The notes beneath the pieces are model-generated. The model searched no databases. It saw nothing but the letters and a program-made list of their open reading frames with translations, and was not told where the DNA came from. From the NCBI GenBank assembly GCA_025766275.1, contig JAFKAC010000032.1, forward strand, positions 186,001 through 250,000: DNA of 64,000 bases, written 5' to 3'. The stretch comes from Lactarius indigo (lineage: Eukaryota > Basidiomycota > Agaricomycetes > Russulales > Russulaceae). This document shows, one piece after another, positions 42,363-53,473 of the stretch; the stretch's first letter is position 1, and every line of letters starts with the position of its first letter. The position numbers and the translations under genes are program-made.

Positions 42363-45300
42363 ATGCCTCGCAAGAACACCTTTACCATTCCTATGGGAGA
42401 TGTCTCTGAGGTTGTCTCTAAAACATCAAAGTCTAAGTGGGGACTCTGAACCACTGTGAAGGAGGTCCCATTCCATTCTTCAAAGCAGAAGAAGTCAGGC
42501 CAGGCTTCAAACCAAGCTACAATAGTTGAGGAGCAGTCATCCAAGCAACAAACGCAGGGGGTTCAGGAGTCACATACCCTTCAACCCATAGAACCATATG
42601 AAGCTGACATGCAAGACCTTCAACTTGATGACACACAACCCCAACCACATGTATGCGACACAATACCCTTCATCATCCATCAAATACTGATCATTTACAG
42701 ACACCATTGCGGACACATATGGGCCAATGGATAGACATCCGGAGCAGATATCTTCTCCTGTTACTAGAGATGGAGGGTTTGACAAGGGCCCCAAAATGCT
42801 CCATGTGCACCATGTCAATGCAGATCAAGTGTTCCGACTGTGTTGGAGGTAACTACTTTTGCAAGGAATGTTGCCTTCAAATACATACAAGATCCCCATT
42901 CCATCGGATGTCCCGCTGGACTGGCACACACTTTGCACCAATATCATTAATATCAATTGGATTTAAGCTCTGTTTGGGTCATGATGGAAAGCCATGCCCA
43001 CTTACAGTAGAGGTATGAATATATCAGTCCTATGAAATGTCATATGCACTTATCTATACCCAGGGAGTTCAAGCAGCTAAAGAGCCACAGACAAGCAGGT
43101 GGAGGTCCCGACACACTTGGTCTACATCACTAATATCTGTTGAGGAGGAGCAGGCCCATTCCTTGGGAGGCCCGCAACCTCCTTTGCAAGCTCTTGAGGA
43201 TATGCATGGGATTTCAGACACATTGTATGACTTTCCTGGGGATGTGTTGGATCCCTCTGAGGGAAACACAAGACGCACACGGACCGCAAAGTCAGGCAAT
43301 CCACTGATCACAATTGTCAATCAGACAGGTGTCTTTGATATGGATGTACTCTTCTGTATATGCCCCAATGCTGGTGCCGATGATGAGCAACTACTCCAAG
43401 CTGGAATATTTCCTTCAACCTTCAAGCAGATTGAGACTGCATTTACCTTCTCAGTTCTGGATGACTTCTTGGCTGACAACCTGGAGTGCAAGACAACTGC
43501 ACAACAGTACTACTCTAAGCTTCAGAGCATCACCAATCGGATGTTCCCTGACCATGTCCCAGTATGTTACAATGCCATCCCAGCACCACATACTGTATCA
43601 CTGATAAACATTTACAGAATCTCTACAAACAGCTCTTGAGAGCATCCAGGCAATGGCGAGATTTAAGGAATAGGATTCAGAATGGTCTGGGACATCTGCA
43701 AGTCAGGGACCCCGCTAATGATGGATCCATGGCCATATTCTGTCCAGCCTGTCCACAGCCAGGTATCAATCTACCTGATGATTGGAAGGACAGATATAAT
43801 GATGAACCGTATGCATTCATTAAACATGTCAAATATCCCATTGTTGACTTGCTCAAAGGAATCAGCTCATCCGAACATTTATAATGGATGGTAACTTCTC
43901 AGCAGAGCATATGAAATGCAGAACTGGGGAAGCAGACGTTCCACTGTCGGCAGGGATGGCCTTCATGGCAAATCCCAATTCATATAAGGCTCACCTGCAT
44001 AGTGGGCAAGAGATTTCCCAGGTATGTCAGATACTATTGACAGTGACTGTTGTCTTATATTCTCATAGCCCAGCACATGTAACACATATAGGGCCATTGA
44101 ACAGGCCAATTCAAGTCGTCCACACCTTGATGTTACAGGCATCGGGGCAACCGCATGCTGTCATGGATTCTTTGTCCCTACATCTGTAGTTGACTTCCAG
44201 AAGGGAGAGAGGTATGTCCAATGTTTAAAGACTCTAGGTGTGGATATGACATCGCTCTTATGCTAGGCAAATAAATATGGACTATAGCCTTTGCAAGACC
44301 CTCTCCTACAACATGGAGGACATCCCTGTGGCCCTGGTTATGTATGACATCATGTGCCAATATGGTGTCCACTTCAGGGAAAGGGTGGAAAAGAGCCCAG
44401 AGTTATCTCTGTCTAGCTCTTTACAACTTTGGACTGGGATTGGCCTCTTTCATATTCATGGCCATCAAGATTCATGCTTACCCCACTTTTCACCAAGCTA
44501 TATTCCTGGAGCGAAGCAGGTGGATGGGGAGATCATTGAGACATTGTGGGCACCACTCAATAATATCTCACGGAGTATCCGCGGGATGTCCCTGGCCCAT
44601 CGCCAGGAGGTCTTGGATGCACACATGAACCATTCCAATTGGAAGAAGATGGTCCGCATTGGTCTGTCACATCCATATCCATGCTACATTCTAATATAAT
44701 AATCCATGTTCCAGTTCCATCACTTCTGAAGCAGTGGAAGCGCATGGAAACTGGAATAGATCTCAGTGCTGAGACATTCAATACACTCAATGCATGCTTC
44801 AGGAAGAAGACCAAGCGATGGCTTGAGGCAGAGAACCATGCTCAATCTAACAGGCATGAAGACCCTACTTTAATGGACATATATGATACAGCATCATCCA
44901 AAGGTATTGTTACCCAATAAACCAATCTATTCTACACTGATGAATATCATTAGCTCCCTCTCGTGCAGAAATCCAGCAACAACTGATTTCAGAGGAAAGT
45001 AGAGATATTACTACTCATGGGCAAACATCTTGGATTTCTTGTGGGATAAAGATTCAGGAGCTACAGTTGGTCCCTTCAATGGTATATGTGACTGTTGGCT
45101 GACGTCCTGTGAAGACTGGCCATCAGATATCAACTACGGGCATATGGTCCAAAGATCAACACAGAGGAGGTCCAAGTCATTGAAAATAAGCGGAGTCGCC
45201 TCCAGAAGCTCATTGACATATTTGAGCATCAGGGAGATTCTTTCCTCCTCCAACAGAAACTCACAGATGATTCCCCAATATCACCATTGGGTAATTATGA

Positions 45301-46233
45301 AGAGTACGACCATGTGGATGATCTCGGACCTCCCGATAATACAGATGACAATCATTCAGGTCGTGATTTCCATCATCACACTCATCAGGCATTGGATGGA
45401 TCTGGGATGGATGGCATCAATCCAGAAGATCTTCCCATTCTTCTTCCCTCATCCCTTGGATGGGAATGGTGTGTCAGGCATGGAGCCCAATCTCTTGCCA
45501 GGAAGGAGGTACAGCTACGCCATGCACAAGCCAGTGATTCCATTCACAGGATCCGCCTCGCCCTTGGATTCAAGTCAGCTCTGTTCCGCACTCAGGTTAG
45601 ACCTGCTAACACACAGCAGACAAAGACCCGTGCTTGGAATGCCATACACAGTGTTGATACTACTGTCCATGAGCATGCACGCATATACAGCATGGCACGT
45701 GATGCATACCAGAGTCTCCGACAGGCATCAATGAATCTACAGGACCTTCCAAGATTACATGCAGAGGACTTCCATGTAGCAACCTTGGTCCTTGGATCAG
45801 AGCCAATAGGACAGCGTAACAAGCAAACATCCTGGATCTGGGGGTTTGGCCACACTGTTGAAGATGATGGAACATGGATGGATGATTGTAGGTTCTCATA
45901 TTCATCAGTGCTTATATTGATGGACTCAATTATTTAACAGTTGAAAGGGTTCATTGGCTCCGTGCAAGGGCACAGTTTGAACGATGGTTGGAGGAGCAGC
46001 ACAGCATCCATAATGAAGCTGAATGGGTCCCTGCATACTTCCATGCCAAGGCAAAGATGTGGAAGAAGCTCATGACCATTGCTGCACAGGATTTGCTTAA
46101 GGGGCACCAAGCATATGCATCATATCAGATGCATGCATGGGAAGAACTCTCCAGAAGCTCAGTTAAGGCCCTCACCCCAATCACAGATGCTCCATTAAAG
46201 CATTGTAAAGTTAAATCAATCCACTTGTTCTAA
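42363..46233 (+). pseudogene. Gene A of KDZ-2 (KDZ transposase) with early nonsense codon
   Basis: The copy of 589-4459. Codon 26 has changed from CGG to TGG and codon 29 from CGA to TGA (42447-42449), so translation would stop after 28 residues. Both changes are C-to-T at CpG, and the two codons are the two half-sites of a CGGRNNNYCCG palindrome (KDZ-1 4374-4384). The rest of the gene, including the CxC2 cluster (42800-43010) and KDZ core with YDIMCQYG and DGEIIETLWAPLN (44140-44560), has only scattered missense changes. The element may still be moved by KDZ-1 transposase. Confidence 0.82.
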
Positions 46234-46763
46234 CACATGCATTCCCATTATTTTACATATGGAATCAGTTCTTTGCAGGATATCCATACTCTTATGTTAA
46301 TATATTCAGATGGATAGAAGTATGTATATGGTGACATTGACGGAGTGTCCGACTCTGCTACAATCATAGATCCACTGGACACATATGGATACCAGCCAAT
46401 GCAAGGTGTATTCTTGGGTATACTAGCTGGTTAGGCATCGAGTCATGTCCATTCATGAGGGATGGTATCTTCCAACCCCTTCACATTTGTATAGCCTTTC
46501 TATATCTATTCATTCTATGTGAATATTACCCTCAATCAAATAATGATCACAACCACTGTTTCCAGCTCCTGGAGTAGTAAGGACTTATTACAATTTCATC
46601 CAAACTCTCTAAACATCTTATTGACTTGTTTCACAATCAACAAGACCATCAAAGCATACCCCCACATCCATTCACTGAGTTCCTTTTGTCGTCCCTTGTA
46701 TATCCATATTCCCTGTACTTCCTGTCACTAATATGTGTTACTATGAGGCATGTTTCGACTTGT
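46234..46763. other. Subterminal region of KDZ-2, right side
   Basis: No gene is seen. It mirrors 54-588 of KDZ-1, including a palindrome near 46341-46351, and shows diverged inverted similarity to the other end of the element. Confidence 0.5.
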
Positions 46764-46933
46764 GTGTGCTAATAATCGAAAAGTGGACACCCCGCTTCCA
46801 GCCAGCGCCAGTTGGACTATCAATTACGTCAGATTCTCCGACGTCGGCCGGCGCTGGCTGAGTATGAATCACAGAAGATTCTCACCGTCGGTTGGGGGTA
46901 TCAATTACATAAGCCACCACTATCCATTGGCTG
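46764..46933. repeat. Right terminal inverted repeat of KDZ-2
   Basis: It pairs with 33428-33597 with several mismatches, nearly all CpG-to-TpG/CpA. The outer CCGGCGCCGG palindromes are damaged, and the palindrome near 46783 reads tggacaccccg instead of cggacaccccg. Confidence 0.88.
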
Positions 46934-46934
46934 C

Positions 46935-48019
46935 TGCTCTTGCTTGGTGGAGAGCGCTGGATAAATCCATGGGCACTCTAAGTTGTACATGTCTACAATC
47001 AGACTCAGGTCTGTTTGTAAATGAGGATAAAACAGTTGTAGTAATTGTTTACGTCAATGATGTCCTCTTCCTTGGAAAACATAAAAAACAAATTGATTCC
47101 CTGAAGCAGCGCTTCATGAGAATCTGGGAATGCAGAGACCTTGGTGATACCAAAGAGTTTCTTCGAATGCGCATACTACATTCTAAAGGTAGAATCCTAA
47201 TTGATCAACAAGATTACCTTCAGAAAGTGTTGCAGTGCTTCAAACTGATTAACGCCAAATCAGTACCCACTCCACTACTGGAAGGGTATCATCCTACCTC
47301 TAATAAGGGAACTGCATCTCCAGATCTCTGCACTTCATACCAACAAGTGATAGGATCACTCCTATACATTATGATTGGTACACGACTGGATATTGCCTAT
47401 GCTGTTACCAATATGGTGCAGTTTGCTGCCAACCCATCAGAAGACCATTTGAAGCGTGCTCTTTATATATCCCGCTACTTACTTGGTACTTCAAACTATG
47501 CCTTAGTCTATGACAGCAAGAGTGATGCTGGTATAATAGCATACGCAGATTCCGACTGGGCTTCTGACCCAGTTACCAGGAAGTCCACTATGGGCTACTT
47601 AGTAAAAATGGCAAATGGAATATTTTGCTGGAATTCAAGAGCACAAAAGTCAATTGCACTCTCATCCACTGAAGCAGAATATATGTTGCTGTGTGATACC
47701 AGCAGACAATTGGTTTGGATATGATCGCTCTTTCATGAGCTTGGAATAAATCTAGAACCAATTCCATTATGCGGAGATAATCAAGGCTCCATATTTCTAT
47801 CTTCTAATCCTGTTTAAGAGAAACAGATTAAACACATTGATTTACGTCACCACTACATATGTGAAGTAATCTGTGATAAGAAGATAGAGTTATTCTTTAT
47901 AGAAGGAGCTGAGAACCCTGCAGATCTTTTTACTAAGAACCTGGGTCGCATTAAGTTCCTAAAATTCAGGGAACAGCTTGGGCTTGAGTTTTCCTCACCC
48001 ACGCAAGCTCGAGCAACTT
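46935..48019 (+). pseudogene. Copia RT-RNase H remnant
   Basis: It begins in frame with ALAWWRALDKSM, typical of Copia RT. The catalytic box reads YVNDVLFLG instead of YVDD, so one catalytic aspartate is lost. RNase H follows (YADSDWASDPVTRKSTMG, SSTEAEYMLL, HIDLRHHYI, ADLFTKNLG). Stops: TGA at 47722-47724 (probable former CGA) and TAA near 47815 (probable former CAA, in NPVQEK). The element is inactive. Confidence 0.85.
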
Positions 48020-48532
48020 GACCACTATGCTTGAAGTGTAGTAGATAAAAAGGGTTTTTTGTAGCTTCTCAGTGTACATCGCTTCTTCTTTAGAAGTGTG
48101 TCATGAACAACTTGTTCTTTTCAGAATCTTTCTGAAAAGACTGTTCCAAGAAAGCTGTTTTGTCACAAACCATAGAAGTTTATTGAGTCATCTGACTCTA
48201 AGCCTCTCATGGTTTTGCGTCAAACAACCCTGGTATCTCTACCAGAAGGAAGTTCACACATCCTGTTCCATCAAGGCATAGTACGAGAGGTCAAATTGCT
48301 CATAAGAAACTGAGGATCAACAACCATTGTTGGGGTGTAGCATCTTTACTATGATTTCCAAAACCCCTCACAAAAAGGATGTTGCAATGACCCCGCAACC
48401 AAATCCCCTATACATCCCTATGACATTTGAGGGTCAAGGTCTTTCCAGTCAATGTTTATTACCAATCCTTATGTCTATAGAGTAAGGCTATTGCTTAGAA
48501 GCGCTTTACTAGCTGCACTAAGCAAGGGGGAG

Positions 48533-48933
48533 TGTTGGAATGTGATAAGTACATAAGGACCTTATCTATAGCAGTTACGACATTATGGTACTATGTTTAC
48601 CATATTAGGCAAGTTAGGATATGTACGGTAGTGGGTGTATCATGTCCAGTGATGAGGAGAAGTCTCATGACTGTCTCAGAAGTGTGAAACACATCAGGCA
48701 TGTGTAAAAATGTGATATTGTGGACACCTTTACTCATCACTTTTGCACAAATGGACATGGTGGGGCCATAGAGCATAAATATCCCCCTATGGGGATGGAG
48801 GCGAATACAGAACTTCACCCCTCTTCACTTGTGCACACTCTCCCCTCTGAAACAGTCTCTCAACCTACTGCAAAGGTGAGAATGTCCCTCCTGCATGCTG
48901 CGCTTTAGCCTGTAAGGCTTTTGCTGCGCAACA
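48533..48933 (+). repeat. Copia 3' LTR
   Basis: Starts TGTTGGAATGTGATAAG and ends GCTGCGCAACA, a 5-bp inverted terminus. It contains a TATA-like cataaatat at about 48775. The sequence right after it belongs to a gypsy-1-type LTR, so Copia may have inserted into that LTR. Confidence 0.75.
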
Positions 48934-49421
48934 AGTCCAACTTGGACTCAGAGAAGGTGTAGTTGACTTAGCAAAAGTCAGGCAAATGGGGATCACATGT
49001 CAACCCAATGCAAGCTGAACAGGGGCACTTCAGGCACATGCTGCAGCGAAGGTGGAAGAGGACTATCCCTTGGTGGATAGGAGTGGAAGTACTCTTAGTC
49101 AGGGACTAAGGCAAGCAATAGACAAGTCAATAGGGTGGATTGAAGAAGACCAAGATGGGGACTCTTGGTCTTCTAAAGCAACTATTTATACAGATACACA
49201 TGGGCTTTAAAGCGCCACTGAAATGGTAACTACCCAGTAGCGTAACTAGCTCAAACCCTAGTACAGCTATCCTAGGAATGAGTCATGCACAAGTCACAAT
49301 CACATGCGAGCTACTATGCTGACTGATACAATGTAAGAGTTCATGACTAATACTAAGTCGCACCATAGTCATAACTGGCCGTGAGTCATACACAAAGCGT
49401 AGTAGAGTCTGTACTGTAACA
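48934..49421 (-). repeat. Decayed gypsy-1-family LTR fragment
   Basis: Minus-orientation LTR ending CTGTACTGTAACA on the plus strand. It keeps the diagnostic hairpin (gaagaagaccaagatgg ... tcttggtcttc) and the ggctttaaagcgcc segment but has many substitutions. Its first ~25 bp are missing where the Copia LTR abuts. It is older than the other LTRs of this family in the window. Confidence 0.8.
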
Positions 49422-50038
49422 GAATGGCTCTTGCCATTCACCAGGTATGGAGAGCACTGGTGTGAGAGATGAAAGATTGTGGATTGTAACCTTCATCCTG
49501 GTGTGGTGACTCAATACCACCACAAAATAGAAGAAAATACACGCACACTTCTGAGTCAGCTCCTTGCAGCTCCCGTGGACTTCCATGGTCATGTTGATTT
49601 GTCAGTGGTTCTCTTCATTAGCTCACACTGCACACTTGAAATGATTTCACAGATCTCATGTGTTATGGTTTGACCCTCATGATCCCAGCAAATGGTGATA
49701 CAAAGGACACAATCATGAGACAAAGAAGAGGATGATGAAGAAAAGGCTGAAATAAGCCATAAGCCAAGAGATAAGTGCCCTGGACCATGATATCACTGGA
49801 CCTTCTGTGATAATGCACAGAATTGCAGGTATCACCAGCCTGGATAAAACAGACCTAAGTCACCCATCATGTGACCCTGGCATGTGACCTGGCTAGAATG
49901 CACTGGAAGAGTCCAGATGAGCTTGTGCCTGGCTGACTGATGTGTGGTACCTGATGACTGATACGGGCTGCAGAGTACTCATAAACAATTACACTGTTAT
50001 GATAAGGATGACTGATGATTGGTTGACAGACTGTATGC
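49422..50038. other. Unassigned stretch before the first solo LTR
   Basis: About 620 bp with no convincing gene, RNA or repeat structure that I can identify. Open frames here are short and unsupported. Confidence 0.4.
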
Positions 50039-50043
50039 TGACT

Positions 50044-50669
50044 TGTTGATAAGTGACCCTTGCACACTTAGCGGCTCGTACGGACTGGACTTACAGCATG
50101 GACTGCTTTAGATTAGATATACAGGACTTGTAGATTAGATACTTTTTGATCTGTACAATCTGGACTTACCATTGCGTCATATATGACATCACTGTACTTC
50201 TAATGACATCATACATCCGGACTCTGCGTTGTATAACACCCTTGTACTTTCCTTTGTTCTTTACTTGGTATTATCTTTATTATGATGTCAGTATGATATC
50301 ATCTAGTTCTGGACTCTTCTTGTTCTCCTCTCCCTTGTTCTCAAAGTGTCCACTCTTTTGTCCCTTTGTAGAACAATGGCACCTTTGTACTTTGTGACTA
50401 GCGTTACTTATGTTGTACTACTGTCACCCTCTGTAGGAGTATAAGTAGAGTATCATGTACGCTCCTGGTCCACATCAGTTCTCACTGCTTGTGTGCCAGG
50501 TAAGTTTCCTTCCCTCCAATGTAACAATATCAGTTCTCACTGCTTGTGTGCCAGACACCCTCTGCTTCACTGCTTGACATTCCCCTCTGCTGCTAACCAG
50601 CTTGCCACTAGTATCTCACCACAGACTCTTTGCCTCTGTGAGTACTGGTTATGTCTTTGCTGTTCATCA
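50044..50669 (+). repeat. Solo LTR 1 (family S) with target duplication tgact
   Basis: 626 bp from TGTTGATAAGTGACC to TGTTCATCA, flanked by tgact at 50039-50043 and 50670-50674. A TATA-like gtataagtag lies at about 50440. It is similar along its whole length to 51826-52379. As each copy has its own duplication, the two are separate solo LTRs rather than the ends of one element. Confidence 0.85.
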
Positions 50670-50674
50670 TGACT

Positions 50675-51111
50675 GATACTTACACATTCCTGATGACACT
50701 CTTACTGTATGATTACTCACCCTAGGATCATTGTAATAGGGTTTCTGAGTCTGAACCTCATGATAGCTGGAGTATAAGTAGAGTAGTTTGTATCCCCTAC
50801 TCTCCAGCTTGAGATTTTGGAGAATTGTACTGGCTGTTCACCATCTTCCCTCAATCTTTTGAGCTGGGCTGTCTGCCACCCCCCCTTTGGCTGTCTGTCA
50901 ATTTCCCCCTTTCCTCTCTTATCTGCCATTTTCTGCCTCTCAGTGCTCTTGCCTGATAGAGTGCTGCTAGTACCTTTGTCAACTAGGGGACACCTTGGCT
51001 GTATTTGCCCTTCCCCATAAGTTGACCAACAATTTGGGGCACAGTGCTCCCACAGAACCATCCAAGTTGGATACTATGCCCATACAAGTGTAACATCATG
51101 GATGACTTATC
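50675..51111. other. Region between solo LTR 1 and the P450 pseudogene
   Basis: No gene is recognised. It may hold the lost 5' end or promoter of P450 pseudogene 1. It contains a second gagtataagtagagta segment (about 50770) resembling the one in solo LTR 1, so part may be an older LTR piece. Confidence 0.35.
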
Positions 51112-51825
51112 ATGTCTCTTGTGTATGAGTACGACCTAAAGGAGAATGACGAAATAACCAAGGCTCCAGTGGAACTGGTTCACACGCTGAGTTGTTTACT
51201 TCTACCTGGAGCAGCTCTAGTAAACCACTTCCCATTCCATATGAATCCCCACTTCATGATCACTGTCAGGAAAAACTGACAACCGTCTCCAGTGTGACAT
51301 ATCCCTTTATGGGTCCCTTGGCTTAGCTATGAGCTGCTGGCTTGGCTAGGCAGGGAACTCAGTCAGAGGACAATGAATGAACCCATGGATTTTGTGAAAA
51401 AGGCTATGGTTTGTGGTCATGACATTTATGAGTCATTCATGTCACGCAGTACGTCTCAACTATGGCCATCTAGCAAGACGGAACAGCAGTATCATCGCTG
51501 GCCCATGATCAACTCCTGGAGGTAGAAAGTCTGAATGGCCCCAAGCAACAAATGCAGGAGAACCTCGTCAAACAAGTCCTGGGTTCCATGTATGAAGGTG
51601 AATCTTTCTATCTAATATGAAGGAACAAGATGCTGATCGTGAACATCAGCTGGTGTGGACACAGTGCGTGTTTGGGCTTTTGAGTCTGAGTCTCCTTCAA
51701 CAATTGAGCTCCCTATCAGAGTGCGTCCACCATGACTTCCCTCTTTGTTGCACTCTCCCTCTATCCAGAGGTACAGAGATGGGTGCAAGCTCAAATCAAC
51801 TCTGTCATATTGAGAGACAGGCTTC

Positions 51826-52379
51826 TGTTGATAAGTGACCCTTGCACACTTAGTGGCTCTAACAAACCAGACTTACAGATATGGACTGCTGTAGATTAAT
51901 TAGGACCGCTTTAGATTAGATTTGATCTGTACAATCTACAATCTAGGACTTCTATGACATCACTGTATAATGACATCATATGGACTACTTCTGGACTTTT
52001 CATTGTACTATGTTTCTTTGTTCTACTTTTGTTCTTATCTTTATTATGATGTCACTATGATATCATCCTGCTCTGGACTCTTCTTATTCTCATCGCCTTG
52101 TTCTCTCTATGTCCACTCTTTTGTGTCCTGTATAGAACAAATGTGTCTTGTATTCTGTGACTAGGTGTTACTTACCTTGTAGTACTGTCACTCCCTGTAT
52201 GAGTATAAGTAGAGTACCATGTACGATCCTGGTCCACATCAGTTCTCACTGTTTGTGTGCCAGAATACTTCTTTGCTTCACTTGCTTGACATCCCCTCTG
52301 CTACTATCCAGCTGCTACCTGTATCTCACCACAGTCACCTTGCCACTGTGAGTATAGGTTCTGTCTTTGCGGTTCATCA
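51826..52379 (+). repeat. Solo LTR 2 (family S) inside P450 pseudogene 1, duplication gcttc
   Basis: 554 bp from TGTTGATAAGTGACC to GGTTCATCA, flanked by gcttc at 51821-51825 and 52380-52384. Removing the LTR and one gcttc restores the frame ...RDRLPTFNDR... of the P450, which proves insertion into an exon. The internal region was lost by LTR-LTR recombination. Confidence 0.88.
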
Positions 52380-52594
52380 GCTTCCAACTTTCAACGACAG
52401 ATCGCATCTTCCATACATTGAGGCAATCTGCAAGGAGCTGATCAGGTGGCAAATCATTGGGCCCCTAGGTACAAGTTCCTCTCCTGTGGGTGAATCAGAG
52501 TATCTCATCATTTTTACAAGGTGTCCCCCATTCATCAACCAAGGATAGTGTCTACCGAGGATTCTTCATTCCAAAAGGTTTCCATGTCACTAGA

Positions 52595-53130
52595 TTGAAA
52601 TATCTGTGGACTGTTGCTGAGGTGTCAAGGCTCAGCGGAGCCTCGGTGCACGACATGCACTGACTAACACAGGAATTCTGCTGAGTTCAGAAACTCAGTG
52701 GCTGAGTGTGACTCTTGTTATAGCACAGAGTCCAAGCTTCGGAAATGATCCCCACTCAAGGGGAATCTAGTATAGATGGTGAGAGTAGAGAGGGGCACTC
52801 AAGAGAACAAGGTAATGATATTCACTGATGAGAGATAAAGACAAGTCTAAGTAATACTGGGTTTTCGTCTATGGTTTATATAGGTCCCTAGCGCATGTAT
52901 GACTAAGGGAATGGAAACACGGAGAACGTACTGGTGACAGTAGAGAAAAGGGTGAAACATGTATCAGTCATCGGACTATGAGTCGTCGGAGTATTCAGGA
53001 AGGGAAGAGAAGAGAAAGGATTATGGTAGAAAGTTCTAGATTGTTATGGGATCATGACATGAGGACCAATTTGATAGGTTCAATGGTGATCGTTAACTCG
53101 TGGTATGTACTATGAGCTGCTTTTCCTGAT
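52595..53130. other. Foreign insertion inside P450 pseudogene 1, type unresolved
   Basis: P450 coding similarity stops after FFIPKG (about 52590) and resumes near 53135. The ~540 bp between do not encode P450 and are longer than the introns here. There is a TATA-like tttatatagg at about 52878, and the left part begins gtgtcaaggctcagcgg, so an LTR or small non-autonomous element is possible. I could not define its ends or a duplication. Confidence 0.4.
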
Positions 53131-53473
53131 GTTTTTCCAAGAGGAGGTCTCTAGGGGGATCCTACACAACCCAGAATTGTATCTGGATCTGGAAACATTC
53201 AATCCTGAGCGATTCCTGAACAAAGACAGAACATTCAGAGATGACCCGACCATCTCCCTTGCATTTGGCAGTGGCAAACAGATCTGCCCTGGGTGTCACT
53301 TGGTAGACACGATACTTTTCATGGTCGTTGTGTCTGTGCTCTCTGTTTTCAATGTTACCAAGGCAAAAGATGAGAACAGTCGTGAAATTCCAGTCAGTTC
53401 AATGCTTAAGGTCAACAATGTCACATGGTGCATAGCCCTTCAATCGCTGCAGCCATCTCTTGGCCCTTACTAG

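Larger units (their letters stand above)
33428..46933 (+). mobile_element. KDZ-type DNA transposon, copy 2 (KDZ-2), complete between both ends
   Basis: 13,506 bp from CAGCCAATGG to CCATTGGCTG, with ~170-bp terminal inverted repeats. Gene order mirrors KDZ-1: D and C (minus), B, E and A (plus). The D half looks identical to KDZ-1; the A/B/C part has substitutions, a nonsense codon in A and single-base insertions in B and C. It contains a private LTR remnant (37180-37666) and lacks gypsy-1. The left flank is LINE-B and the right flank is Copia. The 8 bases on each side (ctcagctc and ctgctctt) do not match, so no target duplication is visible. Confidence 0.9.
46934..48933 (+). mobile_element. 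3' half of a Ty1/Copia retrotransposon
   Basis: Reverse transcriptase (late part), RNase H, ~510 bp of non-coding DNA and a 3' LTR remain. The 5' part is missing, replaced by the KDZ-2 terminus. The LTR at 48533-48933 has TGTTG...CAACA ends and is preceded by the purine run aagcaagggggag. Confidence 0.82.
51112..53473 (+). pseudogene. Cytochrome P450 pseudogene 1
   Basis: Host gene remnant, spliced and broken. Recognisable parts: EYDLKENDEITKAPVELV (51130); a pre-I-helix segment near 51500-51590; YPEVQRWVQAQIN (about 51770); RLPTFNDRSHLPYIEAICKE with the K-helix ExxR as ELIR (about 52380-52440); SVYRGFFIPKG; NPELYLDLETFNPERF; and the haem loop LAFGSGKQICPGCHLVD (about 53262). The Cys ligand is present but the conserved Arg two residues before it is Gln. 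Solo LTR 2 splits the Leu codon of RLPTF, and ~540 bp of foreign sequence lies before the haem exon. P450s are ER-anchored mono-oxygenases; this one cannot be functional. Confidence 0.85.

Noticed and set aside
1..46933. The inverted KDZ pair as a pure assembly artefact (false palindrome)
   Set aside because: The arms differ by scattered substitutions, indels and private insertions (gypsy-1 with its duplication in one, an LTR remnant in the other), which a chimeric read fold-back would not create. Junctions still deserve long-read checking.
50044..52379. A complete short LTR retrotransposon bounded by the two family-S LTRs
   Set aside because: Each LTR has its own distinct 5-bp duplication and the interval contains P450 exons.
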